From Thermoplasmatales archaeon JdFR-43 (GTDB taxonomy: Archaea; Thermoplasmatota; E2; UBA202; JdFR-43): a stretch of 13,300 nucleotides of DNA. Numbering within the stretch: position 1 is the stretch's first letter; each line of letters starts with the position of its first letter. Below the pieces are notes generated by a model, which saw only the letters and a list, made by a program, of their open reading frames with translations, had not been told where the DNA came from and searched no databases. This document shows, piece by piece, positions 1 to 6,973 of this stretch. The stretch covers positions 1 to 13,300 of the forward strand of contig MTNE01000018.1 in assembly GCA_002011355.1 (NCBI GenBank). Direction: 5' to 3'. A program made the translations under genes and the position numbers.

Positions 1-300
1 GGAATGGTTTGGTGATGTACTTTTTCTTGAAGAGGTGAATAAAGTGGTTGTTTTTGGTTTAGAGTTGTTAGAGTTAAGATTTAAGTGGTGGTTTTGTAAG
101 GGCCTTATTATAGAATATTTCTTTTTTGGGGAAGGCTCGATGATTATTTGTTTAAAGTTAGAAGGTGTGAGATGGCTAAGAGATTAGGTTACTGAATGTG
201 GAAAGCCCTAGAACTTGCTTATCTCTATCAACGAGAACAAGGAAGTATAAATAAATGTGTTAATATCTTAATTTTAATTTTAACTCTATTAAAGCGAAGA
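1..300. other. left-edge region without a convincing gene
   Basis: No recognisable gene is seen here. A plus-strand frame is open from the left edge (base 2) to a TAG at 185-187, about 61 codons. Its translation is unusually rich in Phe, Trp, Leu and Val, has no motif I recognise and no visible start, so it may be chance or the tail of a decayed element. The stretch ends in AT-rich DNA containing a TATA-like run, TATAAATAA at about 246-254, that could be a second, more distant promoter for the regulator gene downstream. Confidence 0.3.
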
Positions 301-332
301 ATTTAAATAGGCATTAGACGAAAATCGTTTAA
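301..332 (+). promoter_or_regulatory. archaeal promoter of the NrpR-like regulator, probably leaderless
   Basis: An ATTTAAATA TATA box lies at 301-309, preceded by the purine-rich AAAGCGAAG (291-299) that could serve as a BRE. Its centre is about 27 bases upstream of the ATG at 332, the usual archaeal distance from TATA box to transcription start. No Shine-Dalgarno sequence precedes the ATG. Together these point to a leaderless transcript starting at or next to the start codon. The spacing is visible in the sequence; leaderless transcription is inferred. Confidence 0.6.
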
Positions 333-334
333 TG
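312..334. promoter_or_regulatory. candidate operator: inverted repeat over the regulator start
   Basis: The arms CATTAGACGA (312-321) and TCGTTTAATG (325-334) are inverted repeats with one mismatch in ten, separated by AAA. The repeat sits between the TATA box and the start codon and includes the ATG, where a bound repressor would block transcription. The right arm with its flank, AATCGTTTAATG (323-334), recurs with small changes at the transporter promoter and at the enamidase promoter. Self-control by the DNA-binding protein encoded here is the natural reading, but it is an inference. Confidence 0.5.
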
Positions 335-1288
335 TTGTTATCTAACGAAGAAATTAGACATACTATTCTCTCAATACTGAGAGACGAAAGAGATCCAATG
401 GGATCCAAAAAACTTTCTGAAAAACTGAAAGAAGTTGGCATCGAACTAAGCGAAGCTGCAATTAGGTATCATCTGAGGATACTTGAGGAACGAGGGTATG
501 TCTTTAAAGTAAAGAATTTGGGTAGAAAAATTACTCAAAAAGGTTTATCTGAACTTGAAAGAGCAAATGTTATGGCTAGAGTCAGTACATTGTTAACTAG
601 AAAGGAAGAATACATGTTCATGTCTAATTTTAATCCAGAAACAAAGAAAGGAAAGATACTTGTAAATTTCTGCAAGTTTAAAAAAGATTATTTAGATGAA
701 GTAATTGATATATTTAAAGAATGCTATAAACGAAAATTAGCTATATCTCCTTTAGTTAAAGTCATAGAGGACGGTGAACTACTATCTGAGGATGAAGTTG
801 GGATGTATTACATAAATGGAATAGCAGTTGATGGTGTTTTATTAAGAAGAGGAATTAACGTACATTTAAGATATGGTGGAGTGGTCGAATTTAAACATGG
901 TGAACCTGTTAGATTTATAGATATGGTAGGGTATGAGACATCCTCTATTACATCAGTAGACCTCTTTCGTGCTAAGTCTTTTTCAGCATTAAGCATTCTC
1001 ACTAATGGTTGTGGGGAGTGTCCAGCAACATTCAGAGTTATCCCAGGTATTTGTTACCAAGAGGTTATTGATATCTCCGCTAAATTGAAGAAATGCAAGA
1101 TAAACGGATTTTTGAAAATAGGTAAGCCCAATCAAGAAGTTCTTGGACTTCCAGTAAATAGTGATCAATTAGGTATAACTATCGTAGCTTCTTCGACGCC
1201 CTTACTAATACTAAAAGAACAAGGAATAAACGTTGAACTGGAATTAATGGTTGATGTAATTGACTATGAATTGCTTGAGGAATTGTAA
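332..1288 (+). CDS. NrpR-like transcriptional regulator (winged helix + DUF128)
   Basis: This 318-residue protein has an N-terminal winged-helix DNA-binding domain (about residues 6-75, recognition helix near SEAAIRYHLRILEERGYV) followed by one DUF128/NrpR domain (about 80-312). NrpR is the archaeal repressor of nitrogen-assimilation genes, and 2-oxoglutarate releases it from DNA. The Methanococcus protein has two DUF128 domains; this one has a single domain. A CGEC pair (Cys227, Cys230) lies in the segment leading to the VIPGIC stretch; I do not know whether it binds anything. The ATG is chosen because it lies 27 bases from a TATA box. Next to a dedicated transporter and catabolic operon, a local role sensing a pathway compound is more likely than global nitrogen control. 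Family assignment is firm; the target genes are inferred. Confidence 0.85.
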   Translation: MLLSNEEIRHTILSILRDERDPMGSKKLSEKLKEVGIELSEAAIRYHLRILEERGYVFKVKNLGRKITQKGLSELERANVMARVSTLLTRKEEYMFMSNFNPETKKGKILVNFCKFKKDYLDEVIDIFKECYKRKLAISPLVKVIEDGELLSEDEVGMYYINGIAVDGVLLRRGINVHLRYGGVVEFKHGEPVRFIDMVGYETSSITSVDLFRAKSFSALSILTNGCGECPATFRVIPGICYQEVIDISAKLKKCKINGFLKIGKPNQEVLGLPVNSDQLGITIVASSTPLLILKEQGINVELELMVDVIDYELLEEL

Positions 1289-1328
1289 ACAATTGGGTCG
1301 TGTTCTATCATGAGTTTAAATTCACTTC

Positions 1329-1463
1329 TCATCTTATATTCCCATCTAGCTTCATAATTTCAACGAACGATTCATAAATATCTTCCTCACACTTCATCTT
1401 CATCTGCAGAGTGCCAAAATTCTCAGCTCCTTTAGCACTCCACTTCATCCATTTATTCTTCAT
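1329..1463 (-). pseudogene. transposase C-terminal scrap (44 codons)
   Basis: A minus-strand frame from an ATG at 1463 to a TGA at 1329 encodes 44 residues containing MKWSAKGAENFGTL. This W-S-x-x-GAEN block resembles the C-terminal part of several transposase families, for example ISLre2-like ones. It is far too short to be a functional enzyme and follows other transposase debris on the same strand, so I read it as a relic, possibly of a different element. The exact family cannot be assigned from so little sequence. Confidence 0.4.
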
Positions 1464-1502
1464 ATGCTTGCTTATTTCCCCATCTTCCTCTTCATTTTAT
1501 TG

Positions 1503-1845
1503 TTATGCCATAGTAGCTACAACAATCCCAATCAAAAGGACATTCAGAACTGCAAACTTATAAACAGATCTTATCGTATAGATGTAATACTTCTTTTTCC
1601 CGCTTCAACAACCGTTTTATCTGTTATCTGGTTCCTTGGTTTTCTCTCCGCTGTAATTGGCAACTTTCTTTGAACTTCTTTATCCAGTTCCATACTGATG
1701 TTTTAGAGATTGGATGAAGCTCTGACAGAATTCTGGCACTTCTTCTTACCGAGGATGTTTGGATGTACATTGTTATGCCAAGTATTTTGATTTCTGGAAG
1801 TACTTTGTTTCTTTCAAAGACTTTTGGTTCCTTTACAATTTCCTT
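1503..1845 (-). pseudogene. decayed transposase, N-terminal half, frameshifted
   Basis: Read on the minus strand from about 1845, three consecutive pieces in different frames give transposase-like sequence. The first (to about 1668) includes RRSARILSELHPISKTSVWN, a helix-turn-helix followed by WIKKF. The second (about 1666-1595) has KLPITAERKPRN and DKTVVEAGK, matching the usual VDETVVK block around the first catalytic Asp of archaeal IS6/IS240-like DDE transposases. The third (about 1596-1503) starts KKYYIYTIRSVYK and ends at a stop. At least two frameshifts make it non-functional. Together with the scrap at 1329-1463 it fills the gap between the regulator and the transporter operon. Confidence 0.55.
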
Positions 1846-1866
1846 TTATTTTTTAGCATGGTAATT

Positions 1867-2583
1867 TCATCTTACGCCTAGATATTTTAAAAGCAGATCT
1901 TCGTCCTTCAAAAGCCTAGTAGGGTTTCCTTTAAATCTTATCTCACCGTTATCCATTATATATACTTTGTCAGCAATTTTTAGAGCCATGGATACGTTTT
2001 GTTCTGTAAGGAGAATTGTGACACCCATTTGATTAATTAATTTTATTGTGTCACCTAACTTTTGTACAAGTACAGGCATTAAACCCTCGCTAGGTTCATC
2101 CATTAGCAACAACTTGGGATTCGTTACCAATGCTCTAGCTATAGCGACCATTTGTTGTTCACCTCCACTTAGAGTTTCTACTGGCCTATTTAGTAGACTT
2201 TCCAATTGCGGAAAGATTTCTAAAACTTTTTTTATTTTATCTTGATAAGACTCATTATTTCTTAATTCTTTTTTTACTGTAAGTCCTATAATAATATTTT
2301 CAAGAACTGTTAATTTATTAAATAATCTTCGACCCTGTGGAACGTAACTTATTCCTATTCTAGCTATCTCGTGAGTAGGTATTTTGGAGATTTCTTGACC
2401 TTCAAATATTATTCTCCCCTTTTTTGGTTTTAGGATCCCTATTATAGTCTTTATAGTAGTCGTCTTGCCTACACCATTTCTGCCCAAAAGTGCCACAATT
2501 TGGCCATGCTGGATATCCATTTCGATTCCGTGCAATATATGACTCTTACCGTAAAACACATCCACATCTTCAACTCTTAACAT
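1867..2583 (-). CDS. livF: ABC transporter ATP-binding protein, LivF type
   Basis: This 238-residue cytoplasmic ATPase is one of the two that power the Liv-type importer encoded here. The Walker A motif GRNGVGKTT is at residues 34-42, the Q-loop glutamine is within VPQGRR (about 83), the signature LSGGE at 138-142 and Walker B LLLMDEP at 158-164. The start is supported by GAGGTG a few bases upstream of the ATG. It is the last gene of the minus-strand operon, 12 bases after the livG stop. LivF-type ATPases serve importers of branched-chain amino acids, urea, short amides and aromatic acids, so substrate cannot be read from this subunit. The enzyme looks intact. Confidence 0.9.
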   Translation of the reverse strand: MLRVEDVDVFYGKSHILHGIEMDIQHGQIVALLGRNGVGKTTTIKTIIGILKPKKGRIIFEGQEISKIPTHEIARIGISYVPQGRRLFNKLTVLENIIIGLTVKKELRNNESYQDKIKKVLEIFPQLESLLNRPVETLSGGEQQMVAIARALVTNPKLLLMDEPSEGLMPVLVQKLGDTIKLINQMGVTILLTEQNVSMALKIADKVYIMDNGEIRFKGNPTRLLKDEDLLLKYLGVR

Positions 2584-2595
2584 GTTAACACCTCA

Positions 2596-3354
2596 TCATT
2601 CTCTACTTCCTATATAAACTTCCTGAACTTGCCGATCTTCACTTATCTCACGAGGTGTACCTTCTGCAATTACCCTACCTCTATCTAGAACTGTTATTCT
2701 ATCTGCTAATCGCATAACTGCGTCTATATCGTGTTCTATCAAGATAATAGTTTTTTCTTGGGATAATTCCTTGATCAAGTTACTCACATGCCTTCTTTCT
2801 TTAACACTTAGACCTGCGAGGGGTTCATCTAGGAGAAGTAATTTCGGATTGGTGCTTAAAGCTATTGCTATATCTAGAAGCCTCTGATCACCATGAGAAA
2901 GGTTAGAAGCTATTTCATCAATTTTATTTTCAAGTCCGATCTTCTTGCATATCTCGATAACCTTCTCCTCAATTACCTTTAATTGTCTCCAATGAATAAA
3001 CGGGTTCCTCGTCTTAAATCTCATTTTAACTCCTAACCAGATATTATCGAAAACAGACAAATTCGGAAATACTTGTACTATTTGGAGTGACAGCGCTATT
3101 CCTCGCCTTGCTATTTCATGTGGTGGAAGTCCAGTTATTTTTTCACCCAGAAAGTATATCTCTCCTGAGGTTGGAGTAAGACGTCCAGTTATTGTATTCA
3201 GCAAGGTGGATTTCCCGGCTCCGTTAGGTCCAATGATGGCTCTGAGTTCACCTTTTGGAATTCTAAGATTTACATTGTTTAAAGCGACTAATCCTCCAAA
3301 ACTCTTTGTTAACTCATGTGTTTCAATTATGATACTTTTTTCTGAGTCTTTCAT
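2596..3354 (-). CDS. livG: ABC transporter ATP-binding protein, LivG type
   Basis: This second ATPase (252 residues) pairs with LivF. Walker A GPNGAGKST is at residues 42-50, the Q-loop near SLQIVQ (Gln91), the signature is the LivG-style LSHGD at 152-156, and Walker B LLLLDEP is at 172-178. The C-terminal part with EHDIDAVMRLADRITVLDRG and the final VYIGS are typical of LivG. A GGAGG lies 7 bases before the ATG at 3354; a second ATG four bases upstream is in another frame. The gene starts 17 bases after livM. Motifs are complete and there is no sign of damage. Confidence 0.9.
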   Translation of the reverse strand: MKDSEKSIIIETHELTKSFGGLVALNNVNLRIPKGELRAIIGPNGAGKSTLLNTITGRLTPTSGEIYFLGEKITGLPPHEIARRGIALSLQIVQVFPNLSVFDNIWLGVKMRFKTRNPFIHWRQLKVIEEKVIEICKKIGLENKIDEIASNLSHGDQRLLDIAIALSTNPKLLLLDEPLAGLSVKERRHVSNLIKELSQEKTIILIEHDIDAVMRLADRITVLDRGRVIAEGTPREISEDRQVQEVYIGSRE

Positions 3355-3371
3355 TCATTATCCTCCCTGTT

Positions 3372-4349
3372 CTAACTTTTTTCTATTTTATTTATGAGAT
3401 TGCCTACAATCCCTTTGGGAGAGTATATCACAACAAAAATCATGAGTGCTCCTATAATTGATAGGTAGTGTTTCCACCATACACCTATGTAGTAGATTAG
3501 GGGATTTATGAGTATAACACCAACTATTGGTCCTGTCAGAGTTCCTGCGCCACCTACTAAGGTCCATATTATAGGTTGGACCGATAAAGCTATGTTAAAG
3601 TAATCAGCAGAGGCGTAGCGGGTCCTTAGAGAATAAAGCGCACCGCTTAAGCCAGTGAATAATGCTGAGACAACGTATGCTAGAAGTTTATATCGAAAAA
3701 CGTTATAACCGATTAATTGCGCTCGCTCCTCGTTTTCTCTGATTGCTATCAGTACTTTACCAATTGGAGATGATATCAGCCTTTTTAAAATTAGGTAACT
3801 TGCCAGTAAAAAGGATAGCATGAAATAATAGGTGACAACTGGATCATATAGCGAAAGACTAAACACGCCAAACTCTATTTTTGGAGCTCTAAACGTTAGC
3901 CCATCATCTCCACCTGTAAGCCAAATCCAATCGAGAGCTATTAAGTAAAATGTGAGATTGAAGATAATTGTAATTATTACAAAATACGCCCCACCAAGCC
4001 TAACTGCTAAAAAGCCCAACACTATTCCAAACACAACTGTTATTACCAATGCTATTGTTAATGAAACCCAGAGATTTGTATTAGTATGAAGTACTGGTAA
4101 TAGAAGGCCGTATGCTGCAACCCCAAAAAACACGGCTTGGCCATAGCTAAACTGGCCGGTATAACCATAAAGTATGTCATAGGCCATTGCATAAATGGCG
4201 AAAATAAAAATATCAATGGATAAGGATCGCATATCTGTAGGAAGAGTAAAACCCAACGAGAACAATATTACCAATACCAACACATACAATATGAGCCTGT
4301 TTTTCATGATATTAAAATTTTTAATCTTACTGTTTGAAATGATTATCAC
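3372..4349 (-). CDS. livM: ABC transporter permease, LivM type
   Basis: This integral membrane permease (up to 325 residues, about eight or more hydrophobic helices) shows the LivM landmarks YGYTGQFSYGQAVFFGVAAY near the N-terminus and RENEERAQLIGYNVFRYKLL in the cytoplasmic loop that contacts the ATPases. The start is ambiguous. The longest frame uses GTG at 4349, but that codon overlaps what looks like the Shine-Dalgarno sequence itself (GGGGTGAT). An ATG at 4307 has no ribosome site, and an in-frame ATT at 4340 has ideal spacing. The livH stop lies only 3 bases before the GTG, so translational coupling is likely. Function is clear; only the first 3-14 residues are in doubt. Confidence 0.88.
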   Translation of the reverse strand: MIIISNSKIKNFNIMKNRLILYVLVLVILFSLGFTLPTDMRSLSIDIFIFAIYAMAYDILYGYTGQFSYGQAVFFGVAAYGLLLPVLHTNTNLWVSLTIALVITVVFGIVLGFLAVRLGGAYFVIITIIFNLTFYLIALDWIWLTGGDDGLTFRAPKIEFGVFSLSLYDPVVTYYFMLSFLLASYLILKRLISSPIGKVLIAIRENEERAQLIGYNVFRYKLLAYVVSALFTGLSGALYSLRTRYASADYFNIALSVQPIIWTLVGGAGTLTGPIVGVILINPLIYYIGVWWKHYLSIIGALMIFVVIYSPKGIVGNLINKIEKS

Positions 4350-4352
4350 CCC

Positions 4353-5225
4353 TTATGTGCTAAAAAGCCCTTTCGGCCGTATCAGAAGTACTGCTCCCAT
4401 TATAAGCAATGATATGACTCTTGCTTCCGTTGGTGTGGCTACAAGGGTTATGAAGTTCTCCAAGAGAGAGATGATGAAAGCTGCAATCAGTGTCCCTTTC
4501 AAGCTACCAAGACCACCTATTATAACGATAATAAATGAAATAGCAAGCACGTCTAGTCCCATTAGGTAAAAAACTTGTGTTATAGGGGCTGCGAGAGCAC
4601 CACCCAGTGCTGAAAGCATAGCACCCAAGCTAAATGTCATGATGTAAACATTGCTAACGTTAATGCCCATTGCGCTTGCTATTTCTTTATCTTGCATAGA
4701 GGCCCTAATCCAAAGTCCATAGGGTGTTTTAAAAAGGAAAACTCCTAAAGCGATAAGGGCCAACCCTGAAACTCCTGCTACAAACAATCTGTAGGCAGGA
4801 TATCTTATACCTAAGAATTCTATGGTTAAACGGATAGGTTCGGGCACGGTTTGAGGAGAACCACCAAAGGTAGCCAAAACGGATTGTTGGATGATGTATG
4901 AAAGGCCTATGGTGACTACAACTGTAAATGCTGGTAGCCCCTCAACGGGTCTTATTATACTACGCTCTACCACAGCTCCAAGTATCGCTGTAAATATCAT
5001 TGCCATTACCGCACCAAGCCAGAAATTATTGAACAAAGCAACTCCGTACCATGCTAATACAGCTCCAAGCATGTAGAAGTCTCCATGGGCTATGTTTACT
5101 ATATCCATAAGACCAAAGATGAGGGTAAGTCCCAGAGCTACCAGTGCTATGATGAGCGCCCATACAACTCCATTCAAAATGGCTAGGATAATTTTATTAA
5201 CAATTGTGGGTTCAATTGGCACCAT
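4353..5225 (-). CDS. livH: ABC transporter permease, LivH type
   Basis: This second permease (290 residues, strongly hydrophobic throughout) carries the LivH block LGLTLIFGLMDIVNIAHGDF near residues 25-50 and the ending LLIRPKGLFST common to the family. It should form the membrane channel with LivM. AGGAGGT stands just upstream; it is 3 bases from the ATG at 5225 and 6 bases from the next codon, GTG at 5222, so the latter is a possible start, changing only one residue. The gene follows the binding-protein gene by 25 bases. No damage is seen. Confidence 0.88.
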   Translation of the reverse strand: MVPIEPTIVNKIILAILNGVVWALIIALVALGLTLIFGLMDIVNIAHGDFYMLGAVLAWYGVALFNNFWLGAVMAMIFTAILGAVVERSIIRPVEGLPAFTVVVTIGLSYIIQQSVLATFGGSPQTVPEPIRLTIEFLGIRYPAYRLFVAGVSGLALIALGVFLFKTPYGLWIRASMQDKEIASAMGINVSNVYIMTFSLGAMLSALGGALAAPITQVFYLMGLDVLAISFIIVIIGGLGSLKGTLIAAFIISLLENFITLVATPTEARVISLLIMGAVLLIRPKGLFST

Positions 5226-5250
5226 AGACCTCCTGAACCTTTTAAAAAAT

Positions 5251-6522
5251 TCAAAAAGCCTCCTGAGTGAAATCTACCTCATAAGGATATATTGTTTCTT
5301 CAGCAGGAATTCTTGCCAAGACTTTTAACTTGCCATTTTTAACTCCTTCGATAAAGAGTTGCATGAATGCCTGATGGTCTTGCGCTCTAATAGTTACATC
5401 ACCCTGTGGGAATTCTATGCTCTCTTTGAATTCAATCCCTTCAAGGGTTTTGATTAAATCCGGGTTATCTTCCTTGCCTGACCATCCAGATTCTTCAATA
5501 GCTTTTTTCATCGCAAACATTGCTTCCCAGACTGCCCAGTCGTATGGCAGTGCGTATATCATTGAAGGGTTTCCTACTTCCCTACCTTTAGGATCTACAC
5601 CGATAGCTTTTCTAAATTCTCTCGTGTACGGCGTATCGAACCCTTCAAGTCTTCTTGGGAAGGTACTTATTATAGTAACATCCTCAACCATCTCACCAAG
5701 TTTTGTTGTATCTATTCCGCTTAGTCCATACAATGCAACCATCTTTTGTATGTTTGGTCTTAATACATAAAGATCTTTTAGAAGTGAAAGTAGATCAGTG
5801 CTGAAGAAGGCAATGAAAACCGCATCCACATCCTCCGGTATTTGGTTTACATAGGGTATGAAATCCTTAGTCCCCATGGGTGCCCTTATAGATTTAACTA
5901 TCTTACCACCAGCTTCCGAAACTCTTTTCTTGAATTCGTCTTCATTGGACCATCCCCAAGCATAGTTTACTACAATTGTGGCCCACTTTCTTCCAAGGTT
6001 CTCAACTGCCCAGTTCGCAGCACCTTTTATCTCACTTCTAACATTACTACACATTCTGAAAACGTAGCGATTTCCTTGGTCACCGGTTATACTAATGGCC
6101 CCAGATGTTGGCCAGAAAATTGTCTTTAATTCCTTCGCAATTGGATTGCACGCTATATTAATTCCTGAATGATTAGAACCAATTATAAAATCCACCTTGT
6201 AGTATTCGATAAGTTTTCTCATTCTTGTCGTTGCGGTTGAAACGTTGGATTCTGTATCTTCTGTGTATATCTCTACCGGCCTTCCCCCTATTCCACCTTC
6301 AGCGTTTATTCTTCTAACAGCAGCGTTCAGTGTTTTATCGTGTGAGTAACCGTAAATGGCTAAGCCGCCTGTTAAATCGGCTAAATGCCCCACTTTAATA
6401 GGTTCTTTCTTCTCTTCAGGTTTCTCTCCTGCACAACCCATTAAGGTTGTACCAAAAAGAGTAGAGCCTATACCAATAGCCATAGTTCTTTTTATAAAAT
6501 CTCTTCGCGTAAACCCTCCCAT
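5251..6522 (-). CDS. substrate-binding lipoprotein of the Liv/Urt-type importer
   Basis: This 423-residue periplasmic-type binding protein (Peripla_BP_6, type I fold) captures the substrate outside the cell. I start it at the ATG at 6522, not at the upstream start at 6636, because it begins MGGFTRRDFIKR, a textbook Tat signal (twin Arg at residues 6-7), and ends in the lipobox LMGC with Cys30 as the lipid anchor; GGTGGT precedes this ATG. The mature part starts IKVGHLADLTGGLAIYG, and the fold continues with INAEGGIGGRPVEI and a conserved WPTSG. Such proteins bind amino acids, urea, amides or aromatic carboxylates. Given the neighbouring operon, nicotinate, 6-hydroxynicotinate or a related cyclic amide is a reasonable guess, but no ligand-deciding residue can be read. 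Confidence 0.87.
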   Translation of the reverse strand: MGGFTRRDFIKRTMAIGIGSTLFGTTLMGCAGEKPEEKKEPIKVGHLADLTGGLAIYGYSHDKTLNAAVRRINAEGGIGGRPVEIYTEDTESNVSTATTRMRKLIEYYKVDFIIGSNHSGINIACNPIAKELKTIFWPTSGAISITGDQGNRYVFRMCSNVRSEIKGAANWAVENLGRKWATIVVNYAWGWSNEDEFKKRVSEAGGKIVKSIRAPMGTKDFIPYVNQIPEDVDAVFIAFFSTDLLSLLKDLYVLRPNIQKMVALYGLSGIDTTKLGEMVEDVTIISTFPRRLEGFDTPYTREFRKAIGVDPKGREVGNPSMIYALPYDWAVWEAMFAMKKAIEESGWSGKEDNPDLIKTLEGIEFKESIEFPQGDVTIRAQDHQAFMQLFIEGVKNGKLKVLARIPAEETIYPYEVDFTQEAF

Positions 6523-6570
6523 CTCAACCACCACTAAACGATTAATTGTTAACACACTATATGAATTTTT
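6523..6570 (-). promoter_or_regulatory. promoter and candidate operator of the transporter operon
   Basis: Reading the minus strand toward the ATG at 6522, a weak TATA-like ATTCATATAG lies at about 6556-6566, which would place transcription start near 6534. The motif AATCGTTTAGTG (minus strand, 6543-6532) overlaps that point. It matches the regulator operator arm AATCGTTTAATG in 11 of 12 positions. An imperfect second half, TTAACAAT on the same strand, lies about two bases upstream of the TAATCG. GGTGGT then precedes the ATG. Promoter and operator are both inferred from position and similarity. Confidence 0.45.
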
Positions 6571-6614
6571 TGGTGTCTCTAGGGAACTAGCGATATGCCG
6601 TTTATTTGAGGTTC

Positions 6615-6884
6615 TGATAACAAACCAAACTTCCACGCCTACGTTTTCCTCAAAGAAGTGCTGAGATGCTGCGAGAACAAGCCGGAAGTGGTGGTTGATA
6701 AAGGATTCTGGTGTCTCTGGGTTTTGAGGAGGTTGGCTTAAAGTATTAACACGAAACGTTTGGAAGAAGAAACTCCATTGAAAGCCTGTTTTCCCAGCTT
6801 AAAGACAGAACTAGGAGATTTCATAACAGGTTTCCATTTAACAGTTCGTTCGACTCTGAGCTGGAGGTCACTAATATTGAGTGA
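6615..6884 (+). pseudogene. decayed IS6/IS240-like DDE transposase, C-terminal half
   Basis: On the plus strand, the frame covering about 6615-6740 reads HAYVFLKEVLRCCENKPE and VVVDKGFW, the block holding the second catalytic Asp of archaeal IS6/IS240-like transposases. The frame then slips by one base; the next piece has a stop after GLKY, then [19 protein letters not shown] and [15 protein letters not shown], the block with the catalytic Glu, ending at a TGA at 6882-6884. The N-terminal half is absent and there are a frameshift and an internal stop, so it cannot be active. It lies inside the divergent control region between the transporter and catabolic operons. Confidence 0.7.
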
Positions 6885-6930
6885 CACATCTACTATTTTT
6901 AGTTATTGTTATGAAAGCTCTTAGTTTCGA

Positions 6931-6973
6931 AAATTTTATATTGATAAACGCTAATCGATTTACGGTGAGATTA
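6931..6973 (+). promoter_or_regulatory. promoter and candidate operator of the catabolic operon
   Basis: A TTTTATATT TATA box at 6934-6942 predicts transcription start near 6964. Just downstream lie TAAACGCTAATCG (6945-6957) and AATCGATTTACG (6953-6964). The latter shares AATCG-x-TT and the final G with the motifs at the regulator (323-334) and the transporter operon (6532-6543). A GGTGAG Shine-Dalgarno at 6964-6969 precedes the ATG at 6974 by 4 bases. The motif again sits between the TATA box and the expected start, a position suited to repression. Confidence 0.5.

Noticed and set aside
332..1288. Classical NrpR operator GGAA-N6-TTCC near the promoters
   Set aside because: I looked for it in 1-331 and 6523-6973 and saw no match; the different AATCG motif is the better candidate.
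1464..1673. 69-codon plus-strand open frame rich in Leu, Phe and Ile, resembling a small membrane protein
   Set aside because: It lies opposite frameshifted transposase sequence on the minus strand, has no ribosome site, and its hydrophobicity is the usual product of reading AT-rich coding DNA on the wrong strand.
6523..6636. Upstream extension of the binding-protein gene by 38 residues
   Set aside because: The extension would place about 38 residues before a perfect Tat signal and overlap the promoter; GGTGGT before the ATG at 6522 and the signal peptide fix the shorter start.
6881..6973. N-terminal extension of the enamidase by 31 residues from a GTG at 6881
   Set aside because: It overlaps the end of the transposase relic, the TATA box and the operator-like motif, and the family N-terminus aligns with the ATG at 6974, which has its own GGTGAG site.
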